DNA of 23,574 nucleotides, from assembly GCA_002393575.1 (NCBI GenBank), contig DGSN01000044.1:1-23574 (forward strand), read 5' to 3'. The stretch is from Prevotellaceae bacterium UBA4361. GTDB taxonomy: Bacteria; Bacteroidota; Bacteroidia; Bacteroidales; Bacteroidaceae. The position numbers were made by a program, and so were the translations under genes. The notes beneath the pieces are model-generated. The model made no database searches. It was given only the letters and a program-made list of their open reading frames with translations, and was not told the DNA's origin. Below are positions 15,234 through 21,774 of the stretch, piece by piece (position 1 is the stretch's first letter; every line of letters starts with the position of its first letter).

Positions 15234-16059
15234 AAAAGGCCACAGTCCAATTGTTTCGCTCTTGCTGATGCACGAGCGTGAGTCCTTGTGCTTCTGCGGC
15301 TGCTTGGATGGCGGGTAGGTCTTCTGTGAAGAAACCACTCACAATGAGTGTTCCACCTTTGCGAAGATGCGACACGTAGGTAGGCATGTCGTTGATGATG
15401 ATGTTGCGGTGTATGTTTGCCACGATGGTGTCGAATTCACCTTCTATGGCTGAGACATCGCCATGAACGACGGAGATGTTGTGAAGATGGTTGAGTCCGC
15501 AATTGAGAAGGGAATTGTCAACACTCTGTTCGTCAATGTCGATGGCTACGACGCGCTCTGCACCTCGAAGCGACATGCAGATGCCGAGGATGCAAGTGCC
15601 GCAACCCATGTCGAGCACCGTCTTGTTCTTGAAGTCTGTTCGAAGCAGTAGTTCTACGAGTTGGCTGGTGGTCTCATGCGTTCCGCTTCCGAACGCCATG
15701 CGGGGATTGATGACGATGTCGTAGGGGATGTTGGCAGGTGCCGAGTGGCGCGTGTCGTGGATGCAGCAAAGGTCGTGGATGAGAATCGGCTCAAAACTAT
15801 TTGTTTCCCATTCTTCGTTCCAGTCCTTGTTTTCCATAGGTTCTGTGTTGAAGGTGATGGACAGGTCGGGTAGGGGAAATGCTGCCACAAGTGCGTCAAC
15901 GTCGGTTTGTGGTAATAAATCTGTGGGAATGTAAGCATCCACTCCATCCTCAGTTTGTTCGAAAGCGTCGTAGCCTTGCTCGGCAAGCAGGGCTGTGAGC
16001 AAGTCGGCAGCGGTGTCGGACATGGGGGTGAGGGAGAAGTGCGTGACGGAATAGTTCAT
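15220..16059 (-). CDS. prmA: Ribosomal protein L11 methyltransferase
   Basis: The product is a cytoplasmic SAM-dependent enzyme that methylates ribosomal protein L11. This start gives 279 aa. The N-terminal L11-recognition domain (MNYSVTHFSLTPMSDTAADL) is followed by INPRMAFGSGTHETT (the PrmA signature), VLDMGCGTCILGI (SAM motif I), VVAIDIDEQSV, and IVANIHRNII with GGTLIVSGFF. The frame is open to an ATG at 16146, but the extra 29 residues are a run of PINPINP from a 9-bp tandem repeat, so I place the start at 16059. The last residues, SEK, and the TGA stop are written in GTGAAAAG repeat sequence. A -7 box lies at 16157-16164. Confidence 0.93.
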   Translation of the reverse strand: MNYSVTHFSLTPMSDTAADLLTALLAEQGYDAFEQTEDGVDAYIPTDLLPQTDVDALVAAFPLPDLSITFNTEPMENKDWNEEWETNSFEPILIHDLCCIHDTRHSAPANIPYDIVINPRMAFGSGTHETTSQLVELLLRTDFKNKTVLDMGCGTCILGICMSLRGAERVVAIDIDEQSVDNSLLNCGLNHLHNISVVHGDVSAIEGEFDTIVANIHRNIIINDMPTYVSHLRKGGTLIVSGFFTEDLPAIQAAAEAQGLTLVHQQERNNWTVAFFSEK

Positions 16060-16122
16060 GGGATTGATGGGGTTGATGGGGTTGATGGGATTGATGGGAA
16101 TAATGGGGAATATGGGATTGAT
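16060..16122. repeat. 9-bp tandem repeat GGGATTGAT, seven units
   Basis: There are seven consecutive 9-mers, of which 16060-16068, 16087-16095 and 16114-16122 are identical, two are GGGGTTGAT and two are more diverged (GGGAATAAT, GGGGAATAT). It sits just before the preferred prmA start. Because the period is a multiple of three it keeps the frame open and would encode Asn-Pro-Ile repeats. Confidence 0.9.
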
Positions 16123-16156
16123 GGGAAACCATGCTTCGGCATTCATTATTGTGATG

Positions 16157-16194
16157 CAAAAGTAGTGATTTTTCGGGGAAAACGATTATCTTTG
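16157..16194. promoter_or_regulatory. Divergent promoter pair for prmA and trmN6
   Basis: The minus strand carries TACTTTTG (16157-16164), pointing at prmA. The plus strand carries TATCTTTG (16187-16194), pointing at trmN6. Both fit TAnnTTTG. Neither has an obvious TTTG at -33. Confidence 0.5.
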
Positions 16195-16215
16195 CCAGAA
16201 ATTTTTTGGTATGAC

Positions 16216-16316
16216 TCCAGCGAAAACTTACAAACTCAAAAACTCACAAATTTAACAGCCAATAGCCTTTCAGCGAAAACTCAAAAACTTAAAAACTCAA
16301 AAACTTAAAAACTTAT
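16216..16316 (+). repeat. AGCGAAAACTCAAAAACT leader repeats before trmN6
   Basis: AGCGAAAACT occurs at about 16219 and 16271, each followed by (A)CAAACTCAAAAACTT-type units. The same words occur in the nadC leader (18795-18896). They lie between the putative promoter and the start codon, so they are part of the mRNA leader. Confidence 0.75.
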
Positions 16317-16318
16317 CC

Positions 16319-17008
16319 ATGAGTAATGCATATTTTCAATTCAAACAATTCACTGTATGGCACGACCGAAGTGCGATGAAGGTGGGGACTGACGGGGTGC
16401 TCTTGGGTGCATGGTGCAGTGTGGATGGTGCAAAAACGGCACTGGATGTTGGCACGGGAAGCGGACTGATAGCTCTGATGATGGCACAGCGAAACGAGCA
16501 TTTGGAGGTGCTGGGGGTGGATATAGATGAAAATTCTGTGTTGCAGGCGCAGGAAAATGCCAAGCGTTCGCCTTTCGCTGAACGTCTTCGTTTTCAGCAG
16601 ACGGATGTGAGGACGATGGTGGGACGGCATGAATTCGACTTGGTGGTGAGCAATCCACCTTTTTATACGACTGATACCATTTCGCCACAGGTGGAACGAG
16701 GCGCTGCCAGAAATGCGAAGAGCCTTCCGTTTAAACTATTGATGGAGAAGGCAGTCGAATTGATGAAAGAGGATGGGCGATTCTGTGTGGTGATTCCCTA
16801 CGCCGAAGCCTCGCCATTCATTCTCGATGCTGCTTCGGTGGGGTTGTCGCTCTCTCGGCGATGCGATGTGAAAGCCACTCCTCGAAAGGCTTGCAAGCGC
16901 AGTCTGTTGGAGTTCGTGCTTCATCCACAAGAAAGTGTGTTCGAGGAATTGGTGCTTGATTCAGAAGCATATAAAGAGATGGTAAGTGATTTTTATTTGA
17001 ATAAATAA
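16319..17008 (+). CDS. trmN6: tRNA1(Val) (adenine37-N6)-methyltransferase
   Basis: The product is a SAM-dependent enzyme of 229 aa, expected to methylate N6 of A37 in tRNA-Val (YfiC family). The N-terminus FQFKQFTVWHDRSAMKVGTDGVLLGAW (6-32) is the family signature. DVGTGSGLIAL (43-53) is motif I, VLGVDIDENSV follows, and SNPPFY (111-116) is the catalytic motif. The start at 16319 (MSNAYFQFKQF) fits homologues. The GH43 gene starts a few bases downstream, suggesting a shared transcript. The leader carries AAACTCAAAA repeats. Confidence 0.92.
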   Translation: MSNAYFQFKQFTVWHDRSAMKVGTDGVLLGAWCSVDGAKTALDVGTGSGLIALMMAQRNEHLEVLGVDIDENSVLQAQENAKRSPFAERLRFQQTDVRTMVGRHEFDLVVSNPPFYTTDTISPQVERGAARNAKSLPFKLLMEKAVELMKEDGRFCVVIPYAEASPFILDAASVGLSLSRRCDVKATPRKACKRSLLEFVLHPQESVFEELVLDSEAYKEMVSDFYLNK

Positions 17009-17018
17009 ATGTTTGATT

Positions 17019-18056
17019 ATGAATAGATTATTTGTTTTTATCTTTTCTTTTGCTTTAATAGGGTTGTCGGCTTCAGCCCAACAACCTGAGGGACAGAATG
17101 CAGGACAAGGCGAGCAGGTGAAACGCCGTGGATTCCGTCCTCGCTTCGATGCCACCAACCCCGATGTTCACGACCCCGTGATGGCATACGAGGATGGAAA
17201 GTATTACATTTTCTCAACGGGCATGGGCATCAGTGTCATGTCGTCGTCCGACATGAAAACATGGCAACGGGAGAAGCCTGTGTTTGAACATGCGCCACAG
17301 TGGGCATTGGAGCAAGTGGAGGGCTATCGAGGACACATCTGGGCTCCCGACATCCAGAAGGTGGGAGACACGTGGTATCTCTATTATTCTTGTTCCAGCT
17401 TTGGCAAGAATAGTTCAGCTATTGGTTTGGTAACGAATAAGACGTTGAATCCAGAGTCTCCGCTTTACAAATGGGAAGACCAAGGCATGGTGATTGAAAG
17501 TAAAAGAGGATTTAAATGGAATGCCATCGACCCTAATCTGATTCTCGACAAGAAAGGAAATCCGTGGCTTACGTTTGGCTCGTTCTGGGACGGCATTCAG
17601 TTGGTTCCGCTCGACAAGGATTTCAAGACACCTATCGGTAAGGTGCGGACCATTGCTCGACACAGAGGCCCCGAGGCAGTGGAAAAAAAGGCTGGAAACA
17701 GCAATGAGATTGAGGCTCCTTTCATTGTGCAGAAGGATGGCTATTTCTACCTGTTTACTTCCACAGGCTTGTGCTGTCGTGGACTTCGCAGCACCTATCG
17801 CACTGAGGTGGGACGCTCAAAGAAAATATCGGGTCCTTATAAGAATCGGGACGGAAAGAAAATGTTGAAAGGTGCGGGTTCTCTGCTCATTGGACGCAGT
17901 GATGCATACGCTGGTGTGGGTCACTGTGGGGTGTATGAGTTTGATGGGCAATGGTACTACATTGCTCATGGTTATGACACCAAACTCAATGGTGCTTCCA
18001 AGCTGGTGCTGAAGAAAATACGTTGGGTGGACGGATGGCCGATGGTGGAGGATTAA
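17019..18056 (+). CDS. GH43 arabinan endo-1,5-alpha-L-arabinosidase
   Basis: This is a secreted or periplasmic glycoside hydrolase, 345 aa from this start. The signal peptide NRLFVFIFSFALIGLSASA is cleaved before QQ. The five-bladed propeller of family GH43 shows its three acids: Asp52 in VHDPVM, Asp171 in NAIDPNL and Glu232 in EIEAPF. HIWAPDIQ and GLCCRGLRSTYRTEVGRSK are typical of arabinanases. The likely substrate is pectic arabinan. No SusC/SusD pair or other carbohydrate genes lie nearby, which is unusual for polysaccharide use in Bacteroidales. It follows trmN6 by 10 bp (or 4 bp if the ATG at 17013 is used). The stop is directly followed by ATGAAGAAT repeat. Confidence 0.9.
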   Translation: MNRLFVFIFSFALIGLSASAQQPEGQNAGQGEQVKRRGFRPRFDATNPDVHDPVMAYEDGKYYIFSTGMGISVMSSSDMKTWQREKPVFEHAPQWALEQVEGYRGHIWAPDIQKVGDTWYLYYSCSSFGKNSSAIGLVTNKTLNPESPLYKWEDQGMVIESKRGFKWNAIDPNLILDKKGNPWLTFGSFWDGIQLVPLDKDFKTPIGKVRTIARHRGPEAVEKKAGNSNEIEAPFIVQKDGYFYLFTSTGLCCRGLRSTYRTEVGRSKKISGPYKNRDGKKMLKGAGSLLIGRSDAYAGVGHCGVYEFDGQWYYIAHGYDTKLNGASKLVLKKIRWVDGWPMVED

Positions 18057-18196
18057 ATGAAGAATAGTCGCTACGCTCCGAATGAAGAATGAAGAATGAA
18101 AATTACTTATCCAATGAGCAATGTAAAATTTATTCTTCATTCTTCATTTAATTCTTCATTTAATTCTTCATTCTACATTCTTCATTCTTCATTTAA
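18056..18196. repeat. ATGAAGAATG-type palindromic spacer element X2
   Basis: ATGAAGAATG units (18057-18100) pair with ATTCTTCATT units (18132-18194). The centre AAAATTACTTATCCAATGAG (18099-18118) matches that of X1 at 3423-3442 with two differences. TCGCTACGCTCC (18067-18078) interrupts the left arm. It lies between the convergent GH43 and DUF486 genes, supplies the DUF486 stop codon, and probably terminates both. Confidence 0.8.
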
Positions 18197-18554
18197 ATAC
18201 GAAGTACACAGCGGCAACGAGGCAGAGAAAAGCGGCGAAGTGGTTCCAGTGGAGACTTTGTCCTTGGAAGAGTACATTGGCAATGAGTGAAAAGATGATG
18301 AGGGAGATTACTTCCTGAATCACTTTGAGTTCAACGAGTGAGAAGGGACCGCCATTGTCCACGAATCCGATGCGGTTGGCTGGTACCATCATGCAATATT
18401 CGAAGAAGGCGATAACCCATGAGAACACGATGATGCCAATGAGGGGCCACGACGTACTGATGTGCATTTGCTGGAGCTTAAGATGTCCATACCATGCGAA
18501 TGTCATGAAGATATTCGACACAATTAACAAACCAACTGTGTAAAGCGATTTCAT
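18189..18554 (-). CDS. DUF486 small multidrug-resistance-like membrane protein
   Basis: This is a 121-aa inner-membrane protein with four hydrophobic segments (about 4-22, 35-55, 78-97, 103-120). It matches DUF486 (DMT superfamily) with FMTFAWYGHLK, WVIAFFEYCMMVPANRIG and FSLVELKVIQEVISL. The transport role and substrate are unknown. The start at 18554 (MKSLYTVGLL) is the natural one. The TGA stop is formed by the first bases of an ATGAAGAATG repeat. The upstream region has a -7 box at 18632-18639 and an 8-bp stem-loop at 18606-18625, close to the expected mRNA 5' end. Confidence 0.9.
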   Translation of the reverse strand: MKSLYTVGLLIVSNIFMTFAWYGHLKLQQMHISTSWPLIGIIVFSWVIAFFEYCMMVPANRIGFVDNGGPFSLVELKVIQEVISLIIFSLIANVLFQGQSLHWNHFAAFLCLVAAVYFVFK

Positions 18555-18605
18555 TTCTGTTTTTACTTTTTACCTTACTATTTTTCTTTGAAATCTGTAC
18601 GTATA

Positions 18606-18639
18606 ATTTGATGATTCCATCAAATCGGGTGCAAATTTA
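18606..18639 (-). promoter_or_regulatory. Putative promoter and 5' stem-loop of the DUF486 gene
   Basis: The minus strand reads TAAATTTG at 18632-18639 (TAnnTTTG). ATTTGATG and CATCAAAT (18606-18625) form an 8-bp stem with a 4-nt loop where transcription would begin. Confidence 0.45.
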
Positions 18640-18669
18640 CGGATTTCTCGTGAGATAATTTCAAAATCG

Positions 18670-18701
18670 TTGCACGAAATAAATTCTTTTTCTTAACTTT
18701 G
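18670..18701 (+). promoter_or_regulatory. Putative nadC promoter
   Basis: TTGC (18670-18673) is followed after 20 bp by TAACTTTG (18694-18701), a good fit to the Bacteroidetes TTTG / TAnnTTTG pair. The leader would be about 200 nt. Confidence 0.6.
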
Positions 18702-18794
18702 CCCAAAAGCAACCAATAATAAGTGCTTGAAATGAAAATGTGATGCGAGAAACGTGAATTTTCAAGCTATGTGTGTTGCTGCAAGAACTTGAAC

Positions 18795-18896
18795 ACTCAA
18801 AGCTAACAGTATTTTAGCGAAAACTCAAAAACTCAAAGCTAACAGTATTTTAGCGAAAACATAAAAACATAAAAACTCAAAAACTTATAAACTCAC
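18795..18896 (+). repeat. Duplicated leader repeat before nadC
   Basis: The block AAAGCTAACAGTATTTTAGC, continuing with GAAAAC, occurs twice in direct orientation (starting about 18798 and 18835), with AAACTCAAAAACTC between and after. The 351-bp gap between 18555 and 18905 holds this, the promoters and nothing that looks like a gene. Confidence 0.8.
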
Positions 18897-18905
18897 ATTA
18901 ATACC

Positions 18906-19781
18906 ATGTTATCAGTAGAAGAACTTAATGATAAATTGATTGACTTGGCTTTTGCCGAGGACATTGGTGATGGCGACCACACCACGCTTTGCTGCATCCC
19001 AGAGGATGCGATGGGCGAGTCGAAATTGCTTATCAAGGAAGAAGGAGTGTTCGCAGGAGTGGACATTGCCAAAGAGGTGTTCCACCGTTTCGACCCTACC
19101 ATGCAGGTGGAAGTGTATATCCAGGATGGCACTCATGTGAAACCTGGCGACATCGTAATGAGCGTGAAGGGAAAGGTGCAGAGTCTGCTTCAGACTGAGC
19201 GCCTGATGCTCAACATCTTGCAGCGTATGTCGGGAATTGCCACCATGACAGCCAAGTATGTGAAGCGACTTGAAGGAACGAAGACTCGTGTGCTCGATAC
19301 GCGCAAGACCACTCCTGGTATGCGTATGCTGGAGAAGTTGGCTGTGAAGATTGGCGGAGGAACCAACCACCGTATCGGTCTTTTCGACATGATTCTGCTT
19401 AAGGACAACCACATCGACTTTGCAGGGGGCATTGAGAACGCCATTGGCCGTTGCCATGAATACCTGAAGGCAAAGGGCAAGGATTTGAAGATTGAAATTG
19501 AAGTGCGCGACTTTGCCGAACTTCAGCGTGTGCTCGATTATGGCGGTGTTGACCGCATCATGCTTGACAATTTCACACCTGCCGAAACCAAAAAGGCTGT
19601 GGATTTGATTGCTGGTCGCTATGAGACAGAATCATCGGGCGGTATCACTTTCGACACCATCCGAGACTATGCAGAGCAAGGTGTTGATTTCATCTCAGTG
19701 GGTGCATTGACCCACTCCGTGAAGGGACTCGACATGAGTTTCAAGGCTGCGGACTCGGATAAATTGAGAATTAAAAACTAA
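18906..19781 (+). CDS. nadC: Nicotinate-nucleotide pyrophosphorylase (carboxylating)
   Basis: This enzyme (quinolinate phosphoribosyltransferase) converts quinolinate and PRPP to nicotinate mononucleotide in de novo NAD synthesis. The 291-aa length is normal. The N-terminal swapped domain includes EDIGDGDHTT. RMSGIATMTAKYV, VLDTRKTTPGMRMLEKLAV, GGGTNHRIGLFDMILLKDNHI, IEIEVRDFAEL and RIMLDNF are the conserved substrate-binding segments of the barrel. FISVGALTHSVKGLDMSFK is the conserved end. nadA and nadB are not in the window. No NAD-related riboswitch is recognised in its long leader, which instead carries repeats. Confidence 0.97.
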   Translation: MLSVEELNDKLIDLAFAEDIGDGDHTTLCCIPEDAMGESKLLIKEEGVFAGVDIAKEVFHRFDPTMQVEVYIQDGTHVKPGDIVMSVKGKVQSLLQTERLMLNILQRMSGIATMTAKYVKRLEGTKTRVLDTRKTTPGMRMLEKLAVKIGGGTNHRIGLFDMILLKDNHIDFAGGIENAIGRCHEYLKAKGKDLKIEIEVRDFAELQRVLDYGGVDRIMLDNFTPAETKKAVDLIAGRYETESSGGITFDTIRDYAEQGVDFISVGALTHSVKGLDMSFKAADSDKLRIKN

Positions 19782-19824
19782 GGAACAATGAAATAATAAT
19801 TTGGTATAAATGACATGATTTTTA

Positions 19825-19933
19825 GGAAAGAAATTAGAATAATTATCATAATTACCCCAAAAATTAGGTTTTGTTTAGAACAAAAAACATTTTATTTCTA
19901 AAAAAATTATTCTAATTATTTTAATTTCTTTCC
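19825..19933. repeat. TIR element, copy D (short, 109 bp)
   Basis: GGAAAGAAATTAGAATAATT (19825-19844) is inverted at 19905-19933. The interior is short and keeps only the two conserved arm-proximal parts: ATTACCCCAAAAATTAGG on one side and AACAAAAAACATTTTATTTC on the other. The flanks also belong to the family: TTGGTATAAATGACATGATT (19801-19820) and CGTACCAACTT with AACGATTACTAAA to 19970. It lies between nadC and the C69 gene and ends about 10-20 bp before the coding start. Confidence 0.85.
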
Positions 19934-19990
19934 TAAAAAACGTACCAACTTATTTTTAACGATTACTAAAAATAAATAATGAAAATCTTC

Positions 19991-21646
19991 ATGAAAAGAT
20001 TTCTTGTATCGATACTTACTGTTATTCTTCATTCTTCATTCTTCGTACTTCATTCTTCCGCTTGCACCAACTTTATCGTGGGTAAGAAGGCATCGGTGGA
20101 TGGTAGTGTGATGGTCAGTTACAATGCTGATAGCTATGGCATGTATGGCACGATGCACCGACATGTGGGTGGCAAACATGCCGCTGGCGAAATGCGGAAA
20201 ATCTATGAGTGGGACACCAACAAATACTTGGGCGAAATTCCCGAAGCTGCTGTCACCTACAATGTGGTGGGACAGATGAACGAGCACCAAGTGACAGTGA
20301 CAGAAACTACTTTCGGCGGACGTGAAGAATTAGTTGATTCAACAGGACTAATTGATTATGGCTCATTGATTTATATAGCGTTGGAACGTTCTACTTCGGC
20401 TCGTCATGCTATCCAGATAATGACAGACCTTGTTGCCAAGTATGGCTATTACAGCGAAGGCGAGAGTTTCACGGTGGCTGACAAGAACGAGGCATGGATT
20501 CTGGAAATGGTGGGCAAAGGTCCTGGTTCGAAAGGCGCTGTGTGGGTAGCGGTTCGCATTCCTGATGATTGCATTTCTGCGCATGCCAACCAGAGCCGCA
20601 TCACACGCTTCAACATGAAGGACAAGAAGAATGTGATGTATTCGAAGGATGTGGTGAAGTTTGCTCGTCAGAAAGGTTTCTTCTCTGGTAAGACTGCCGA
20701 CTTCTCTTTCCGTGACGCATACAATCCGCTTGAATTTGGTGGAATCCGCTATTGTGATGCCCGTGTGTGGAGTTTCTTCAACACATACGCTGATGCCGAC
20801 ATGAGCCAGTACATCCCTTATATCAATGGCGAGGACATGAAGGGCGAAATGCCGCTCTATCTCAAGCCTAAGCGATTGATGAGTGTGCAGGACGTGCAGA
20901 ACGGTATGCGCGACCATTACGAAGGCACTGTGTTCGACATTCGTCACGACCTCGGTGCGGGTGCATACGAGATGCCTTATCGTCCTTCTCCGCTGTCTAA
21001 GAAGGTGGATGGAAAGACGTATTTCAACGAGCGTCCTATCAGTACGCAGCAGACGAGCTTTTCCTTTGTTGGACAGATGCGTGCTTCTTTGCCAGATGCC
21101 ATCGGTGGAGTGGTGTGGTGGACGAACGATGATGCCAACATGGCTGCCTATACGCCTATCTATTGCTCTGTCACCGAAGTACCTCAGTGCTATCTTCGCC
21201 AAGTAGATAAGCAAGACGAAATCACTTTCTCTTGGAAATCAGCTTTCTGGTTGGAGAACACTGTCAGCAACATGGTCTATCCTTATTACAGCAAGATGTA
21301 TCCCGATCTTCGTGCTGCACTCGATGAATTGGAGTCGTACTACAAACAGCAGCAAGCCGTCATTGAGAAGAATGCCGTTGCATCGTATGACCAGAATAAA
21401 GACAAGGCGGTGGAATTGCTCACAAAGTATAGCCTTGATGCAGCCGACAAGATGATGAACCGTTGGCAAGAACTTTTCCAGTTCCTCGTAGTGAAACACA
21501 ACGACATGGTGCTGAAGGAAACAAAAGACGGAAAGTTCACTCGCTCCAAGTATGGCTTAGGTGGAAAAGTCACTCGTCCAGGCTATTCCGAAGATTATTG
21601 GAGAAAAGTGATTAAAGAAACTGGTAATAGATACCTCTCAAAGTGA
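19991..21646 (+). CDS. C69-family dipeptidase (secreted Ntn hydrolase)
   Basis: This is a 551-aa peptidase of family C69 (PepD/dipeptidase A), which hydrolyses dipeptides with an N-terminal cysteine nucleophile. The mature protein begins CTNFIVGKKASVDGSVMVSYNAD; the Cys is residue 25 from this start and lies directly after the signal peptide, so signal cleavage would expose the catalytic residue. AWILEMVGKGPGSKGAVWVA and ISAHANQSRI are family-conserved. I prefer the start at 19991 (MKRFLVS); 19979 (MKIFMKR) is also possible. Most of the signal peptide (VILHSSFFVLHSS) is encoded by ATTCTTC repeat units. TIR copy D lies immediately upstream. A GTGACGCTTTC follows the end of the gene. Confidence 0.93.
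   Translation: MKRFLVSILTVILHSSFFVLHSSACTNFIVGKKASVDGSVMVSYNADSYGMYGTMHRHVGGKHAAGEMRKIYEWDTNKYLGEIPEAAVTYNVVGQMNEHQVTVTETTFGGREELVDSTGLIDYGSLIYIALERSTSARHAIQIMTDLVAKYGYYSEGESFTVADKNEAWILEMVGKGPGSKGAVWVAVRIPDDCISAHANQSRITRFNMKDKKNVMYSKDVVKFARQKGFFSGKTADFSFRDAYNPLEFGGIRYCDARVWSFFNTYADADMSQYIPYINGEDMKGEMPLYLKPKRLMSVQDVQNGMRDHYEGTVFDIRHDLGAGAYEMPYRPSPLSKKVDGKTYFNERPISTQQTSFSFVGQMRASLPDAIGGVVWWTNDDANMAAYTPIYCSVTEVPQCYLRQVDKQDEITFSWKSAFWLENTVSNMVYPYYSKMYPDLRAALDELESYYKQQQAVIEKNAVASYDQNKDKAVELLTKYSLDAADKMMNRWQELFQFLVVKHNDMVLKETKDGKFTRSKYGLGGKVTRPGYSEDYWRKVIKETGNRYLSK
20021..20060. repeat. ATTCTTC repeats within a signal-peptide coding region
   Basis: ATTCTTCATTCTTCATTCTTC (from 20023) and CTTCATTCTTC (20049-20059) are the same words as the right arms of X1 and X2, here read in frame as Ile/Leu-His-Ser-Ser. 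Confidence 0.85.
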
Positions 21647-21658
21647 CGCTTTCGAATA

Positions 21659-21724
21659 TCTCCTAAAGAAATTTACGAAATAGACTAAATTTTTTTAGTA
21701 CATTTAGCCGATTTCTTTAGGAGA
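21659..21724. repeat. Short TCTCCTAAAGAAAT palindrome, copy E
   Basis: The perfect 14-bp arms (21659-21672, 21711-21724) surround AAATAGACTAAAT and AGTACATTTAGCCG. The interior matches the outermost parts of 13376-13705 but lacks its inserted middle. It lies 50 bp before the phosphosugar mutase start and may be a hairpin in its leader or a terminator for the C69 gene. Confidence 0.8.
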
Positions 21725-21774
21725 CTTATTTTCATTGAAATTTTTACTTTTTACTTTCTAATTTTTAAATATTT

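Noticed and set aside
18555..18905. Possible riboswitch or RNA gene in the nadC leader
   Set aside because: Apart from direct repeats and promoter-like boxes, no conserved structure or tRNA-like fold could be recognised.
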